In this document: in pieces, positions 7,501 through 15,402 of the stretch | Position numbering within the stretch: the stretch's first letter is position 1 | How the letters are laid out: the number at the start of each line of letters is the position of its first letter | Source: Variovorax sp. UMC13 | Lineage (GTDB): Bacteria; Pseudomonadota; Gammaproteobacteria; Burkholderiales; Burkholderiaceae_C | Assembly: GCF_014170375.1 (NCBI RefSeq) | Contig: NZ_LZZW01000010.1 | Coordinates: forward strand, 349,410-413,409 | Length of the DNA: 64,000 nucleotides | Direction of reading: 5' to 3' | The notes under the pieces: generated by a model | Told to the model about the DNA's origin: nothing | Seen by the model: the letters and a program-made list of their open reading frames with translations, nothing else | Database searches by the model: none | Position numbers and translations under genes: made by a program

Positions 7501-8441
7501 CCGTTTACGACTCCACCCTGCCCTACCCGCGCGACCTGGTCGGCTACGGCCGCAACCCGCCGCATGCGCGCTGGCCCGGCGGCGCCCGCATCGCGGTGCA
7601 GTTCGTCCTCAACTACGAGGAAGGCGGCGAGAACGCCACGCTGCACGGCGACGCGGGCTCCGAGCAGTTCCTGTCCGAGATGTTCAATCCGGCCAGCTAC
7701 CCGGACCGCCACATCAGCATGGAAGGCATCTACGAGTACGGCTCGCGCGCCGGCGTCTGGCGCATCCTGCGCGAGTTCGAGAAGCGCGGGCTGCCGCTGA
7801 CCGTGTTCGGCGTGGGCATGGCGCTGCAGCGCCATCCCGAACTCACGGCCGCCTTCCAGGAACTGGGCCACGAGATCGCCTGCCACGGCTGGCGCTGGAT
7901 CCACTACCAGAACCTCGACGAGGCCACCGAGCGCGAACACATGCGCCTGGGCATGGAAGCCATCGAGCAGCTCACCGGCGAACGCGCGCTGGGCTGGTAC
8001 ACCGGCCGCGACAGCCCGCGCACCCGCCGACTGGTGGCCGACTACGGCGGCTTCGAATACGACAGCGACTACTACGGCGACGACCTGCCCTTCTGGATGA
8101 AGGTGCAGAAGACCGACGGCACGGTGGTGCCGCAGCTCATCGTGCCCTACACGCTGGACGTCAACGACATGCGCTTCGCGCTGCCGCAGGGCTACTCGCA
8201 CGCCGATCCCTTCTTCCAGTACATGAAGGACAGCTTCGACGCGCTCTATGCCGAAGGCGACCCGGACGGCGACGACAGCCCCAAGATGATGAGCATCGGC
8301 ATGCACTGCCGCCTGCTCGGACGCCCGGGCCGCATCACCGCGCTGCAGCGCTTCCTGGACCACATCGCGCAGCACGACAAGGTCTGGGTCTGCCGCCGCG
8401 TGGACATCGCGCGCCACTGGAAGCAGGTTCACCCGGTATGA
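7497..8441 (+). CDS. puuE: PuuE-type allantoinase (polysaccharide-deacetylase fold)
   Basis: Cofactor-independent allantoinase that opens the allantoin ring to allantoate. 314 residues, close to the family's roughly 310. N-terminal YPRDLVGYGRNPPHARWPGG is the PuuE signature, and a NodB-like fold follows with GHEIACHGWRWIHYQNL and GWYTGRDSPRTRRLVADYGG. The start codon overlaps the stop of the GntR gene. A 160-bp gap holding two hairpins separates it from the next pathway gene. Context (HIU hydrolase, OHCU decarboxylase, allantoate amidohydrolase) fully supports the role. Confidence 0.95.
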   Translation: MTVYDSTLPYPRDLVGYGRNPPHARWPGGARIAVQFVLNYEEGGENATLHGDAGSEQFLSEMFNPASYPDRHISMEGIYEYGSRAGVWRILREFEKRGLPLTVFGVGMALQRHPELTAAFQELGHEIACHGWRWIHYQNLDEATEREHMRLGMEAIEQLTGERALGWYTGRDSPRTRRLVADYGGFEYDSDYYGDDLPFWMKVQKTDGTVVPQLIVPYTLDVNDMRFALPQGYSHADPFFQYMKDSFDALYAEGDPDGDDSPKMMSIGMHCRLLGRPGRITALQRFLDHIAQHDKVWVCRRVDIARHWKQVHPV

Positions 8442-8474
8442 CGTCGGCCACGGTTCGTCGCACGCTGCCTTCCT

Positions 8475-8583
8475 CCTTCCCCCTCCGGGGGAAGGCCGGG
8501 ATGGGGGCCTGCGCCCGAGCCGAAGCTTCCGCATCTTCAAGCGCCGCGTGCCCCCACCCCTGCCCTCCCCCAGCGGGGGAGGG
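8475..8583. repeat. Paired GC-rich hairpin repeat between puuE and the uraD fusion gene
   Basis: Two perfect 9-bp stems with 3-base loops, at 8475-8495 and 8563-8583, face each other around roughly 65 bp that include G-rich and C-rich complementary tracts. The combination forms a larger palindrome. A related hairpin plus G-rich tail occurs at 63972-64000, so this is a dispersed REP-like unit rather than a gene-specific terminator. Confidence 0.7.
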
Positions 8584-8601
8584 AGCCAGACAAGGAACGA
8601 T

Positions 8602-10389
8602 ATGAGCCAGACGAATCTGACCGTTGCCCAACTCAACGCCGCCGCGCCGGCCGAGGCCATCGCGCTGCTCGACGGCGTCTACGAGCACTCGCCCTGGATC
8701 GCCGAGCGCGCGCTGGCCGCACGGCCCTTCCGCTCGCTCGCGCACCTCAAGCATGCGCTGGCGCAGGTGGTGAACACCGCCGCGGCCGACGAGCAGATCG
8801 GCCTGATCGCGGCCCACCCCGAGCTCGCCGGCAAGGCCATGGTCAGCCAGACGCTCACGGCCGAGTCGACCAACGAGCAGCGCAAGGCCGGCCTGACCGA
8901 CTGCACGCCCGAGGAGTTCGCGCAGATCCAGCAGCTCAACGCCGACTACAACGCGAAGTTCGGCTTCCCCTTCATCCTCGCGGTGCGCGGCCCGCGCGGC
9001 ACCGGCCTGCCCCGGCGCGAGATCATCGAGACCTTCGCGCGCCGGCTGCACCACCACCCGGCCTTCGAGCGCGGCGAGGCGCTGCGCAACATCCACCGCA
9101 TCGCCGAGATCCGGCTCGACGACAAGTTCGCCGTCGACCTTGCGCTGGGCAACGACGTCTGGGACTGGCAGGAACAGCTGTCGGTCCACACCGATCCCGG
9201 CTATGCCGAGAAGGGCCAGCTCACCGTCACCTACCTGACCGACGCGCACCGCGCCTGCGCCGCGCAGATCTCGGCGCTGATGCTGGCCACCGGTTTCGAC
9301 TCGGTGCACATCGACGCGGTCGGCAATGTCGTGGGCCGATATGAAGGCGCCACGCCCGACGCCAAGACCCTGCTCACCGGCTCGCACTACGACACCGTGC
9401 GCAACGGCGGCAAGTACGACGGCCGGCTGGGCATCTTCGTGCCCATCGCCTGCGTGCGCGAGCTCAAGAAGCAGAACAGGCGCCTGCCCTTCGCCTTCGA
9501 GGTGGTGGGCTTCGCGGAAGAGGAAGGCCAGCGCTACAAGGCGACCTTCCTGGGCTCCGGCGCGCTCATCGGACACTTCGATTCCCGCTGGCTCGACCAG
9601 AAGGACGCCGACGGCATCACCATGCGCGAGGCCATGCAGCACGCGGGCCTCCAGGAAGAGGACATCCCGAAGATCCAGCGCGATCCGGCGCGCTACCTGG
9701 GCTTCGTCGAGGTGCACATCGAGCAGGGCCCGGTGCTGACCGAGCTCGACCTGCCGCTGGGCATCGTGACCTCGATCAACGGCAGCGTGCGCTACGTGGG
9801 CGAAGTCATCGGCATGGCCAGCCATGCCGGCACCACGCCCATGGACCGGCGCCGCGACGCCGCCGCCGCGGTGGCCGAGCTGATCCTCTACACCGAGCGG
9901 CGCGCCGCGCAGGATGGCGACTCGGTCGGCACCGTGGGCATGCTCGAAGTGCCCAGCGGCTCGATCAACGTGGTGCCGGGCCGCTGCAAGTTCAGCCTGG
10001 ACCTGCGCGCGCCCAACAACACGCAGCGCGACGCGCTGGCCACCGACGTGGTGGCCGAGCTCCAGGCCATCTGCGAGCGCCGCGGCGTGCGCTTCGAGCT
10101 GGAAGAAACCATGCGCGCCGCCGCCGCGCCCAGCGCGCCCGCCTGGCAGCAGCGCTGGGAGACGGCGGTCGATGCCCTGGGCATCCCGCTGTTCCGCATG
10201 CCCAGCGGCGCCGGCCACGACGCGATGAAGCTGCACGAGGTGATGCCGCAGGCCATGCTCTTCGTGCGCGGCATCAACTCGGGCATCAGCCACAACCCGC
10301 TCGAATCGAGCACCAACGACGACATCCAGTTGGCGGTCCAGGCCTTCCAGCACCTGCTCGAAGGCCTGACCACCGACCCCGCCCCCTGA
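8602..10389 (+). CDS. Fused OHCU decarboxylase (UraD) - allantoate amidohydrolase
   Basis: 595-residue two-domain enzyme. Residues 1 to about 170 form an OHCU decarboxylase, with LLDGVYEHSPWIAERAL, the catalytic AAHPELAGK (His72, Glu74) and a TPEEFAQIQQLNADYNAKFG helix. It makes S-allantoin. From about residue 180 onward it is an M20 allantoate amidohydrolase: LLTGSHYDTVRNGGKYDGRL gives metal ligands, GFAEEEGQRY the catalytic Glu, EVHIEQGPVL and GISHNPLE the remaining ligands. The two activities bracket PuuE's step. The ATG at 8602 follows AAGGAACG; the frame opens at 8548 but that stretch lies in the hairpin repeat. Seventeen bases separate it from the next gene. Confidence 0.93.
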   Translation: MSQTNLTVAQLNAAAPAEAIALLDGVYEHSPWIAERALAARPFRSLAHLKHALAQVVNTAAADEQIGLIAAHPELAGKAMVSQTLTAESTNEQRKAGLTDCTPEEFAQIQQLNADYNAKFGFPFILAVRGPRGTGLPRREIIETFARRLHHHPAFERGEALRNIHRIAEIRLDDKFAVDLALGNDVWDWQEQLSVHTDPGYAEKGQLTVTYLTDAHRACAAQISALMLATGFDSVHIDAVGNVVGRYEGATPDAKTLLTGSHYDTVRNGGKYDGRLGIFVPIACVRELKKQNRRLPFAFEVVGFAEEEGQRYKATFLGSGALIGHFDSRWLDQKDADGITMREAMQHAGLQEEDIPKIQRDPARYLGFVEVHIEQGPVLTELDLPLGIVTSINGSVRYVGEVIGMASHAGTTPMDRRRDAAAAVAELILYTERRAAQDGDSVGTVGMLEVPSGSINVVPGRCKFSLDLRAPNNTQRDALATDVVAELQAICERRGVRFELEETMRAAAAPSAPAWQQRWETAVDALGIPLFRMPSGAGHDAMKLHEVMPQAMLFVRGINSGISHNPLESSTNDDIQLAVQAFQHLLEGLTTDPAP

Positions 10390-10406
10390 TTCGGAGAAGA
10401 CACGAC

Positions 10407-11633
10407 ATGACCGACTACGCCAAGCTCGACGCCTGGATCGACGCCCACTTCGACGAGGAAGTGAAGTTCCTGCAGCAACTGGTGCAGGTGCCCACCGACA
10501 CGCCGCCCGGCAACAACGCGCCGCACGCCGAGCGCACGGCCGAGCTGCTGAAGGACTTCGGCTTCGAGGCCGAGAAGCATGCCGTGCCCGCGCAGGAAGT
10601 GCAGGACTACGGTCTCGAGTCGATCACCAACCTGATCGTGCGCCGGCCCTACGGCAGCGGCGGCCGCACGGTGGCGCTCAACGCGCACGGCGACGTGGTG
10701 CCCCCGGGCGACGGCTGGACGCACGACCCGTATGGCGGCGAGATTGCCGAGGGCAGCCTCTACGGCCGCGCCGCGGCGGTCAGCAAGAGCGACTTCGCCA
10801 GCTTCACCTTCGCGCTGCGTGCACTCGAGGCCGTGGCCAAGCCCACCCAGGGCGCGGTCGAGCTGCACTTCACCTACGACGAGGAATTCGGCGGCATCCT
10901 CGGCCCGGGCTGGCTGCTCAAGAACGGCCTGACGAAGCCCGACCTGATGATCGCGGCCGGCTTCAGCTACGAAGTGGTCACGGCCCACAACGGCTGCCTG
11001 CAGATGGAAGTCACGGTGCACGGCAAGATGGCACACGCGGCCATCCCCACCACCGGCGTCGACGCGCTGCAGGGCGCGGTCAAGATCCTCAACGCGCTCT
11101 ATGCGCAGAACACGCGCTACCAGCAGGTCACGTCGAAGGTCGAGGGCATCACCCATCCCTACCTCAACGTCGGGCGCATCGAAGGCGGCACCAACACCAA
11201 CGTGGTGCCCGGCAAGGTGGTGTTCAAGCTCGACCGCCGCATGATCCCCGAGGAGAACCCGGTCGAGGTCGAGGCCGCCATCCGCCAGGTGATCGCCGAT
11301 GCGGCCGCCGAGAGCGCGGGCATCACGGTCGAGATCAAGCGCCTGCTGCTGGCCAATTCGATGAAGCCGCTGGCCGGCAACAAGCCGCTGGTCGACGCGA
11401 TCCAGAAGCACGGCCAGGACGTGTTCGGCGAACCCATCAAGGCCATGGGCACGCCGCTCTACACCGACGTGCGCCTCTACGGCGAAGCCGGCATCCCCGG
11501 CGTGATCTACGGCGCCGGCCCACGCACCGTGCTCGAATCGCATGCCAAGCGCAGCGACGAGCGCGTGGTGCTCGAAGACCTGCGGCGCGCGACCAAGGTC
11601 ATCGCACGCACGCTGGCCGACCTGCTGGGCTGA
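10407..11633 (+). CDS. M20-family amidohydrolase/peptidase with an altered metal-bridging residue
   Basis: 408-residue M20 (ArgE/DapE/CPG2-like) protein, cytosolic. Conserved features are HGDVVPPGDGW (first metal ligand), YDEEFGG (catalytic Glu pair), the KMAHAAIP dimerisation-lid His and the C-terminal ESHAKRSD His. The segment that normally reads GRGxxDMKG is GRAAAVSKSD here, so the Asp that bridges the two metals is Val. It directly follows the UraD-allantoate amidohydrolase gene and is probably in the same operon, suggesting a step on ureidoglycine or ureidoglycolate or a related N-carbamoyl compound. That role is inference. The Val may define a subfamily or signal single-metal or lost activity. 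Confidence 0.8.
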   Translation: MTDYAKLDAWIDAHFDEEVKFLQQLVQVPTDTPPGNNAPHAERTAELLKDFGFEAEKHAVPAQEVQDYGLESITNLIVRRPYGSGGRTVALNAHGDVVPPGDGWTHDPYGGEIAEGSLYGRAAAVSKSDFASFTFALRALEAVAKPTQGAVELHFTYDEEFGGILGPGWLLKNGLTKPDLMIAAGFSYEVVTAHNGCLQMEVTVHGKMAHAAIPTTGVDALQGAVKILNALYAQNTRYQQVTSKVEGITHPYLNVGRIEGGTNTNVVPGKVVFKLDRRMIPEENPVEVEAAIRQVIADAAAESAGITVEIKRLLLANSMKPLAGNKPLVDAIQKHGQDVFGEPIKAMGTPLYTDVRLYGEAGIPGVIYGAGPRTVLESHAKRSDERVVLEDLRRATKVIARTLADLLG

Positions 11634-11774
11634 GCGCAGCGCCCGCTGCCGTGCCATGCGGCGTCGATGCCGCTGCCTGGTGGCCGGCGGGCGACGCACC
11701 GTCGATTGGCGCCGCGTCCCTCGTCGCGCTAAAGTGGACCGAGGGCCTTTCCTCTGTCTACCAAGGAGATCGAC

Positions 11775-12203
11775 ATGCGTTTCATGGTGATGGTGAAAGC
11801 GACGAAGGACAGCGAAGCGGGCGTGATGCCCACCCAGGAAGAATTCGCCGCGATGGGTGCCTTCAACGAGCAACTCGTCAAGGCCGGCGTGATGGAGGCC
11901 GGCGAGGGCCTCCACCCGAGTTCCCGGGGTGCCAGGGTCGCGTTTTCCGGCAAGGATCGGCGTGTGATCGACGGGCCTTTCCCCGCGACGCAGGAACTGG
12001 TCGCGGGCTTCTGGATCTGGAAGTGCGCCTCGCTGCAGGAGGCGATCGAATGGGTCAGGAAATGCCCCAACCCGATGCGCACGGACTCCGAGATCGAGAT
12101 CCGGCAGATCTTCGCACCGGAAGATTTCGGCGACGCGCTGACCCCCGAACTGCGAGAACAGGAAGAGCGGCTGCGCCGGGAAAGCCAGTCGCGCGCCGAC
12201 TGA
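11775..12203 (+). CDS. YciI-like (YCII/DGPF domain) protein
   Basis: 142-residue protein with a ferredoxin-like alpha/beta fold of the YCII family. It opens MRFMVMVKATKDSEAGVMPT, has a central IDGPFPATQELVAGFWIWK containing the DGPF motif, and ends in a charged tail. Members often sit next to ECF sigma factors or in catabolic clusters, and their reaction is generally not established. A strong ribosome-binding site (AAGGAGATCGAC) precedes the ATG. It stands alone and converges with the next minus-strand gene. Confidence 0.85.
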   Translation: MRFMVMVKATKDSEAGVMPTQEEFAAMGAFNEQLVKAGVMEAGEGLHPSSRGARVAFSGKDRRVIDGPFPATQELVAGFWIWKCASLQEAIEWVRKCPNPMRTDSEIEIRQIFAPEDFGDALTPELREQEERLRRESQSRAD

Positions 12204-12243
12204 CGCGAGACGCCTTTACCGCCTGGTGCCGCCAACCGGGCAG

Positions 12244-12663
12244 CTACTGCGCCACGAAGGCAATCACCTCGCCATTCACGTTGCGTTTGTAGAAGAGCAT
12301 GTTGTCCTTGACCCGCACGTCGTTGCAGCTGCTCTCGATGGTCTTGCGCATGTCCTGGCAGAGCTTGTCACCTTCGAGTCTCACCTTGCCGTCCAGCATG
12401 CCCGCTTCTCCTTGCATGGCGATCCGGTAGCCGGAATCGGCCCCGAAATCCAAGGTCAGGGACTTGCCGTCCGCTCGCTTGCCGACGAACTTCTTGCCTT
12501 CGAGACCCTTGAGCGTTTCGGCCGTCAAGGGCGTCGCGTCGGTCGGAAATTCCTTGGGCTGCGCGCTCGCGACACCCATCCAGATCGCGGCGATCCAGAC
12601 ACCCGCATTCCGGCAGCTTCGAGGAACGGCGGCAGCACCGAGGCATGGACGGTTGGAAGTCAT
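12244..12663 (-). CDS. Exported protein of unknown function
   Basis: 139 residues. The N-terminus has a cleavable-signal-like hydrophobic stretch AGVWIAAIWMGVASA ending at an AxA-type site. The mature part is hydrophilic with TLDFGADSGYRIAMQGEAG and two cysteines (KLCQDM, SSCNDV) about 11 residues apart that could form a disulfide. The start at 12663 has AAGGAG at good spacing. I recognise no family. It is divergent from the purine permease, but nothing in its sequence ties it to purines. Confidence 0.65.
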   Translation of the reverse strand: MTSNRPCLGAAAVPRSCRNAGVWIAAIWMGVASAQPKEFPTDATPLTAETLKGLEGKKFVGKRADGKSLTLDFGADSGYRIAMQGEAGMLDGKVRLEGDKLCQDMRKTIESSCNDVRVKDNMLFYKRNVNGEVIAFVAQ

Positions 12664-12841
12664 GGGCAACTCCTTCTGGTCGTTGGGTGGACACGAGGCC
12701 GGACGCCATCTTGCTTCGCAACCCGCCATCGCATCCCATTTTTTGTGAAACCTTTTGTTTTAGATTTCTCTGAAATTTGCGCCTTCACGGCCGCCGCAGC
12801 CGTGCTTCCAGACCGATAGAAAACACTATTGCGCACATCTT

Positions 12842-12849
12842 TGTATACA
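12842..12849. promoter_or_regulatory. Putative GntR operator upstream of purine permease (TGTATACA)
   Basis: Perfect 8-bp palindrome in an AT-richer intergenic stretch 52 bp before the permease start. The eleven bases TGTATACAGTT are identical to 6798-6808. A TGTGGAC heptamer, also seen left of the 1202-1211 site, lies just downstream here. Inferred third operator of the GntR protein at 6835-7500. Confidence 0.55.
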
Positions 12850-12901
12850 GTTAATGTGGACTGATCGTCGACCTTCGTCGTTTTCAGCAGGAGTTTTCGC
12901 C

Positions 12902-14398
12902 ATGAGCACTCACTCGTCCGCACCGCCCGCCACGGTCCATCCCGTGGACCAGCGGCTCCCTCTCGGCAAGGTTTCGGCCCTCGGGCTGCAGCATGTGCTG
13001 GTGATGTATGCCGGGGCCGTCGCGGTGCCGCTGATCGTGGGCCGCGCGCTCAAGCTCACGCCCGACGAGGTCGCGCTGCTGATCTCGGCCGATTTGTTCT
13101 GCTGCGGCATCGCCACGCTGATCCAGTCGCTGGGCGCCACGCAATGGTTCGGCATCAAGCTGCCGGTGATGATGGGCGTGACCTTTGCCTCGGTCGCGCC
13201 GATGGTGGCGATCGCCAATGCCAACCCCGGCACCGCGGGGGCACAGCTGCTGTTCGGCTCGATCATCGGGGCCGGCGTCATCTCGATCCTGATCGCGCCC
13301 ATGGTCAGCCGCATGCTGCGCTTCTTCCCGCCGGTGGTCACCGGCACGATCATCGCGGTGATCGGCATCAGCCTGATGCGCGTGGGCATCAACTGGATCT
13401 TCGGCAACCCCTTCGGCCCGACCGCGCCCGCGGTGGTCGACCCGGTCTATGCCAAGTGGCTGGCCGAGGTCACCTCGCCGGGCAGCTCGATCCCGCCGGT
13501 GCCCAAGGGCTTCGCGATCATGCCCACCATGCCCAACCCCAAGTACGCCGACCTCACGGGCCTGGGCGTGGCCGCGCTGGTGCTGGTGTCGATCCTGCTG
13601 ATCGTGAAGTACGCCAAGGGCTTCGTCGCCAACATCTCGGTGCTGCTGGGCATCGTGATCGGCGCGGTGGTGGCCTCGGTGATGGGCATCATGACCTACG
13701 AGAAGGTCGGCAAGGCGCCCTGGTTCGACGTGGTGCTGCCCTTCCACTTCGGCATGCCGGCCTTCGATCCGATCCTGATCCTCACCATGACGCTGATCAT
13801 GATCGTGGTGATGATCGAGTCCACCGGCATGTTCCTGGCGCTGGGCGAGATGACCGACCGCAAGGTCGACCAGAAGGCGCTGGCCAAGGGCCTGCGCACC
13901 GACGGCCTGGGCACGCTGATCGGCGGCATCTTCAACACCTTCCCCTACACCAGCTTCTCGCAGAACGTGGGCCTGGTGGCGGTCACCGGCATCAAGAGCC
14001 GCTATGTCTGCGCGGCCGGCGGCGTGATCCTGGTGGTGCTGGGCCTGCTGCCCAAGATGGCGGCGCTGATCGAGTCGCTGCCCACCGTGGTGCTGGGCGG
14101 CGCGGGCCTGGTGATGTTCGGCATGGTGGCCGCCACCGGCATCCGCATCCTCTCGGGCGTGGACTTCAAGACCAACCGCCACAACCCGATGATCGTCGCG
14201 GTGTCGATCGGCGTCGGCATGATTCCGCTGATCGCGCCCAACTTCAAGCAGTGGATGCCGCACGGCCTGCACTCGCTGATCGAGTCGGGCATTTTGCTGG
14301 CCTCGATCACGGCGGTGCTGCTGAACCTGTTCCTCAATGGCGCCAAGCACGACGAGCAGGCTGTGATCGCCGCGGCCAAGCAGGCCGAGGCGCACTGA
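12902..14398 (+). CDS. NCS2-family purine (xanthine/urate) permease
   Basis: 498-residue nucleobase:cation symporter-2 (XanQ/UacT/PucK type) with about 14 hydrophobic segments, proton-coupled uptake of xanthine or urate expected. N-terminal LGLQHVLVMYAGAVAVPLIV is the hallmark first helix. The substrate-side motif SFSQNVGLVAVTGIKSRYV and a late LPTVVLGGAGLVMFGMVAATG match the family. ATG 12902 follows CAGGAG; an in-frame ATG at 12854 would overlap the operator region. The TGTATACA site upstream links it to the PuuD/HiuH regulon. Urate versus xanthine specificity cannot be read by eye. Confidence 0.92.
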   Translation: MSTHSSAPPATVHPVDQRLPLGKVSALGLQHVLVMYAGAVAVPLIVGRALKLTPDEVALLISADLFCCGIATLIQSLGATQWFGIKLPVMMGVTFASVAPMVAIANANPGTAGAQLLFGSIIGAGVISILIAPMVSRMLRFFPPVVTGTIIAVIGISLMRVGINWIFGNPFGPTAPAVVDPVYAKWLAEVTSPGSSIPPVPKGFAIMPTMPNPKYADLTGLGVAALVLVSILLIVKYAKGFVANISVLLGIVIGAVVASVMGIMTYEKVGKAPWFDVVLPFHFGMPAFDPILILTMTLIMIVVMIESTGMFLALGEMTDRKVDQKALAKGLRTDGLGTLIGGIFNTFPYTSFSQNVGLVAVTGIKSRYVCAAGGVILVVLGLLPKMAALIESLPTVVLGGAGLVMFGMVAATGIRILSGVDFKTNRHNPMIVAVSIGVGMIPLIAPNFKQWMPHGLHSLIESGILLASITAVLLNLFLNGAKHDEQAVIAAAKQAEAH

Positions 14399-14410
14399 AC
14401 CGGCTCACCG

Positions 14411-15268
14411 TCAGATCATTGCCAGAGGCGTCTTTCGCCGCGGCGGTGGCCGCAATCGGTCCAGTTCGGCCAGGGTCGCCGCATCCAGCACCAGGTCCGC
14501 GGCGGCCAGGTTCTCCTTCAGGTGCGCACTGCGCGCCGCCTTCGGGATCGCGACCACGCCGGGCCGTGCGATCACCGCGGCCAGCGCGAGCTGCGCGGCC
14601 GTCACGCCCAGGCGGGTCGCGAGCCGGCCCAGCGCCGCGTCCCCGGCCAGCGCGCCCTGGTCGATCGGGCTGTAGGCCATCAGCGGCATGCCGCGCTCGC
14701 GCAGCCAGGGCAGCAGCGCGAACTCGGGCCCGCGCTCTCCCAGCGACAGATAGACCTGGTTGACCGCGCAGCCGGGGCCATCGCCGATGGCCTGCGTCAG
14801 CGCCTCCATGTCGTCGGTGTCGAAGTTGCTCACGCCCCAGTGGCCGATGCGGCCCTTCGCCACCAGCGCCTGCATCGCCTCCACCGTTTCACGCAGGGGA
14901 TGGTTGCCGCGCCAGTGCAGCAGGTAGAGGTCGATCGCGTCGAGCCCGAGCCGCTGCAGGCTGCGTTCGCAGGCGTCGCGCGTGTCCTCGCGGCCGGCGT
15001 TGTGCGGATAGACCTTGCTCACGATGAACAGCTCTTCGCGCCGCACGTCGCCGGCACGCAGGGCCTCGGCCACTGCCTGGCCCACCACGGTCTCGGCGCC
15101 GCCCTCGCCGTACATCTCGGCCGTGTCGATGAGCCGGTAGCCCAGCACGATGGCCTCGCGCAGCGCCGCGACCTCGGCCACGCGGCGCGCTTCGGCCTCG
15201 CCCATTTGCCAGGTGCCGAGACCGAGAACCGGCATCTCGCCACCGGTGGGAAGGGGAAGTTTTCGCAT
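14411..15268 (-). CDS. Aldo/keto reductase
   Basis: 285-residue (alpha/beta)8 NADPH-dependent oxidoreductase. The catalytic tetrad is complete: Asp48 and Tyr53 in IDTAEMYGEGG, Lys85 in IVSKVYPHN, His118 in YLLHWRG. A C-terminal VVAIPKAARSAHLKEN cofactor-binding loop is present. It converges on the permease and is divergent from the DctA-like carrier. The substrate is unknown, and nothing in the context fixes one. Confidence 0.93.
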   Translation of the reverse strand: MRKLPLPTGGEMPVLGLGTWQMGEAEARRVAEVAALREAIVLGYRLIDTAEMYGEGGAETVVGQAVAEALRAGDVRREELFIVSKVYPHNAGREDTRDACERSLQRLGLDAIDLYLLHWRGNHPLRETVEAMQALVAKGRIGHWGVSNFDTDDMEALTQAIGDGPGCAVNQVYLSLGERGPEFALLPWLRERGMPLMAYSPIDQGALAGDAALGRLATRLGVTAAQLALAAVIARPGVVAIPKAARSAHLKENLAAADLVLDAATLAELDRLRPPPRRKTPLAMI

Positions 15269-15345
15269 GGCGCCGATGGTACGAGCGCCCCGGAATCCGC
15301 CCCGGGATAACCCTCTGTGGTGCCCTGGGCATCTTGCCTACATTT

Positions 15346-15380
15346 CTTGTATGCAAGATAGAGCGGTCCTTGCATGCAAA
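15346..15380. promoter_or_regulatory. Tandem palindromic operators (TTGTATGCAA and TTGCATGCAA) before the DctA-like gene
   Basis: Two near-identical 10-bp palindromes at 15347-15356 and 15370-15379, centres 23 bp apart (about two helical turns), lie just 5' of the carrier start at 15403. FCD GntR proteins bind such TTGTnnnCAA-type dyads. The likely binder is the GntR encoded at 16722-17426 downstream of the carrier. Confidence 0.55.
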
Positions 15381-15402
15381 CCCAAAGACAACAGGAGACT
15401 CC

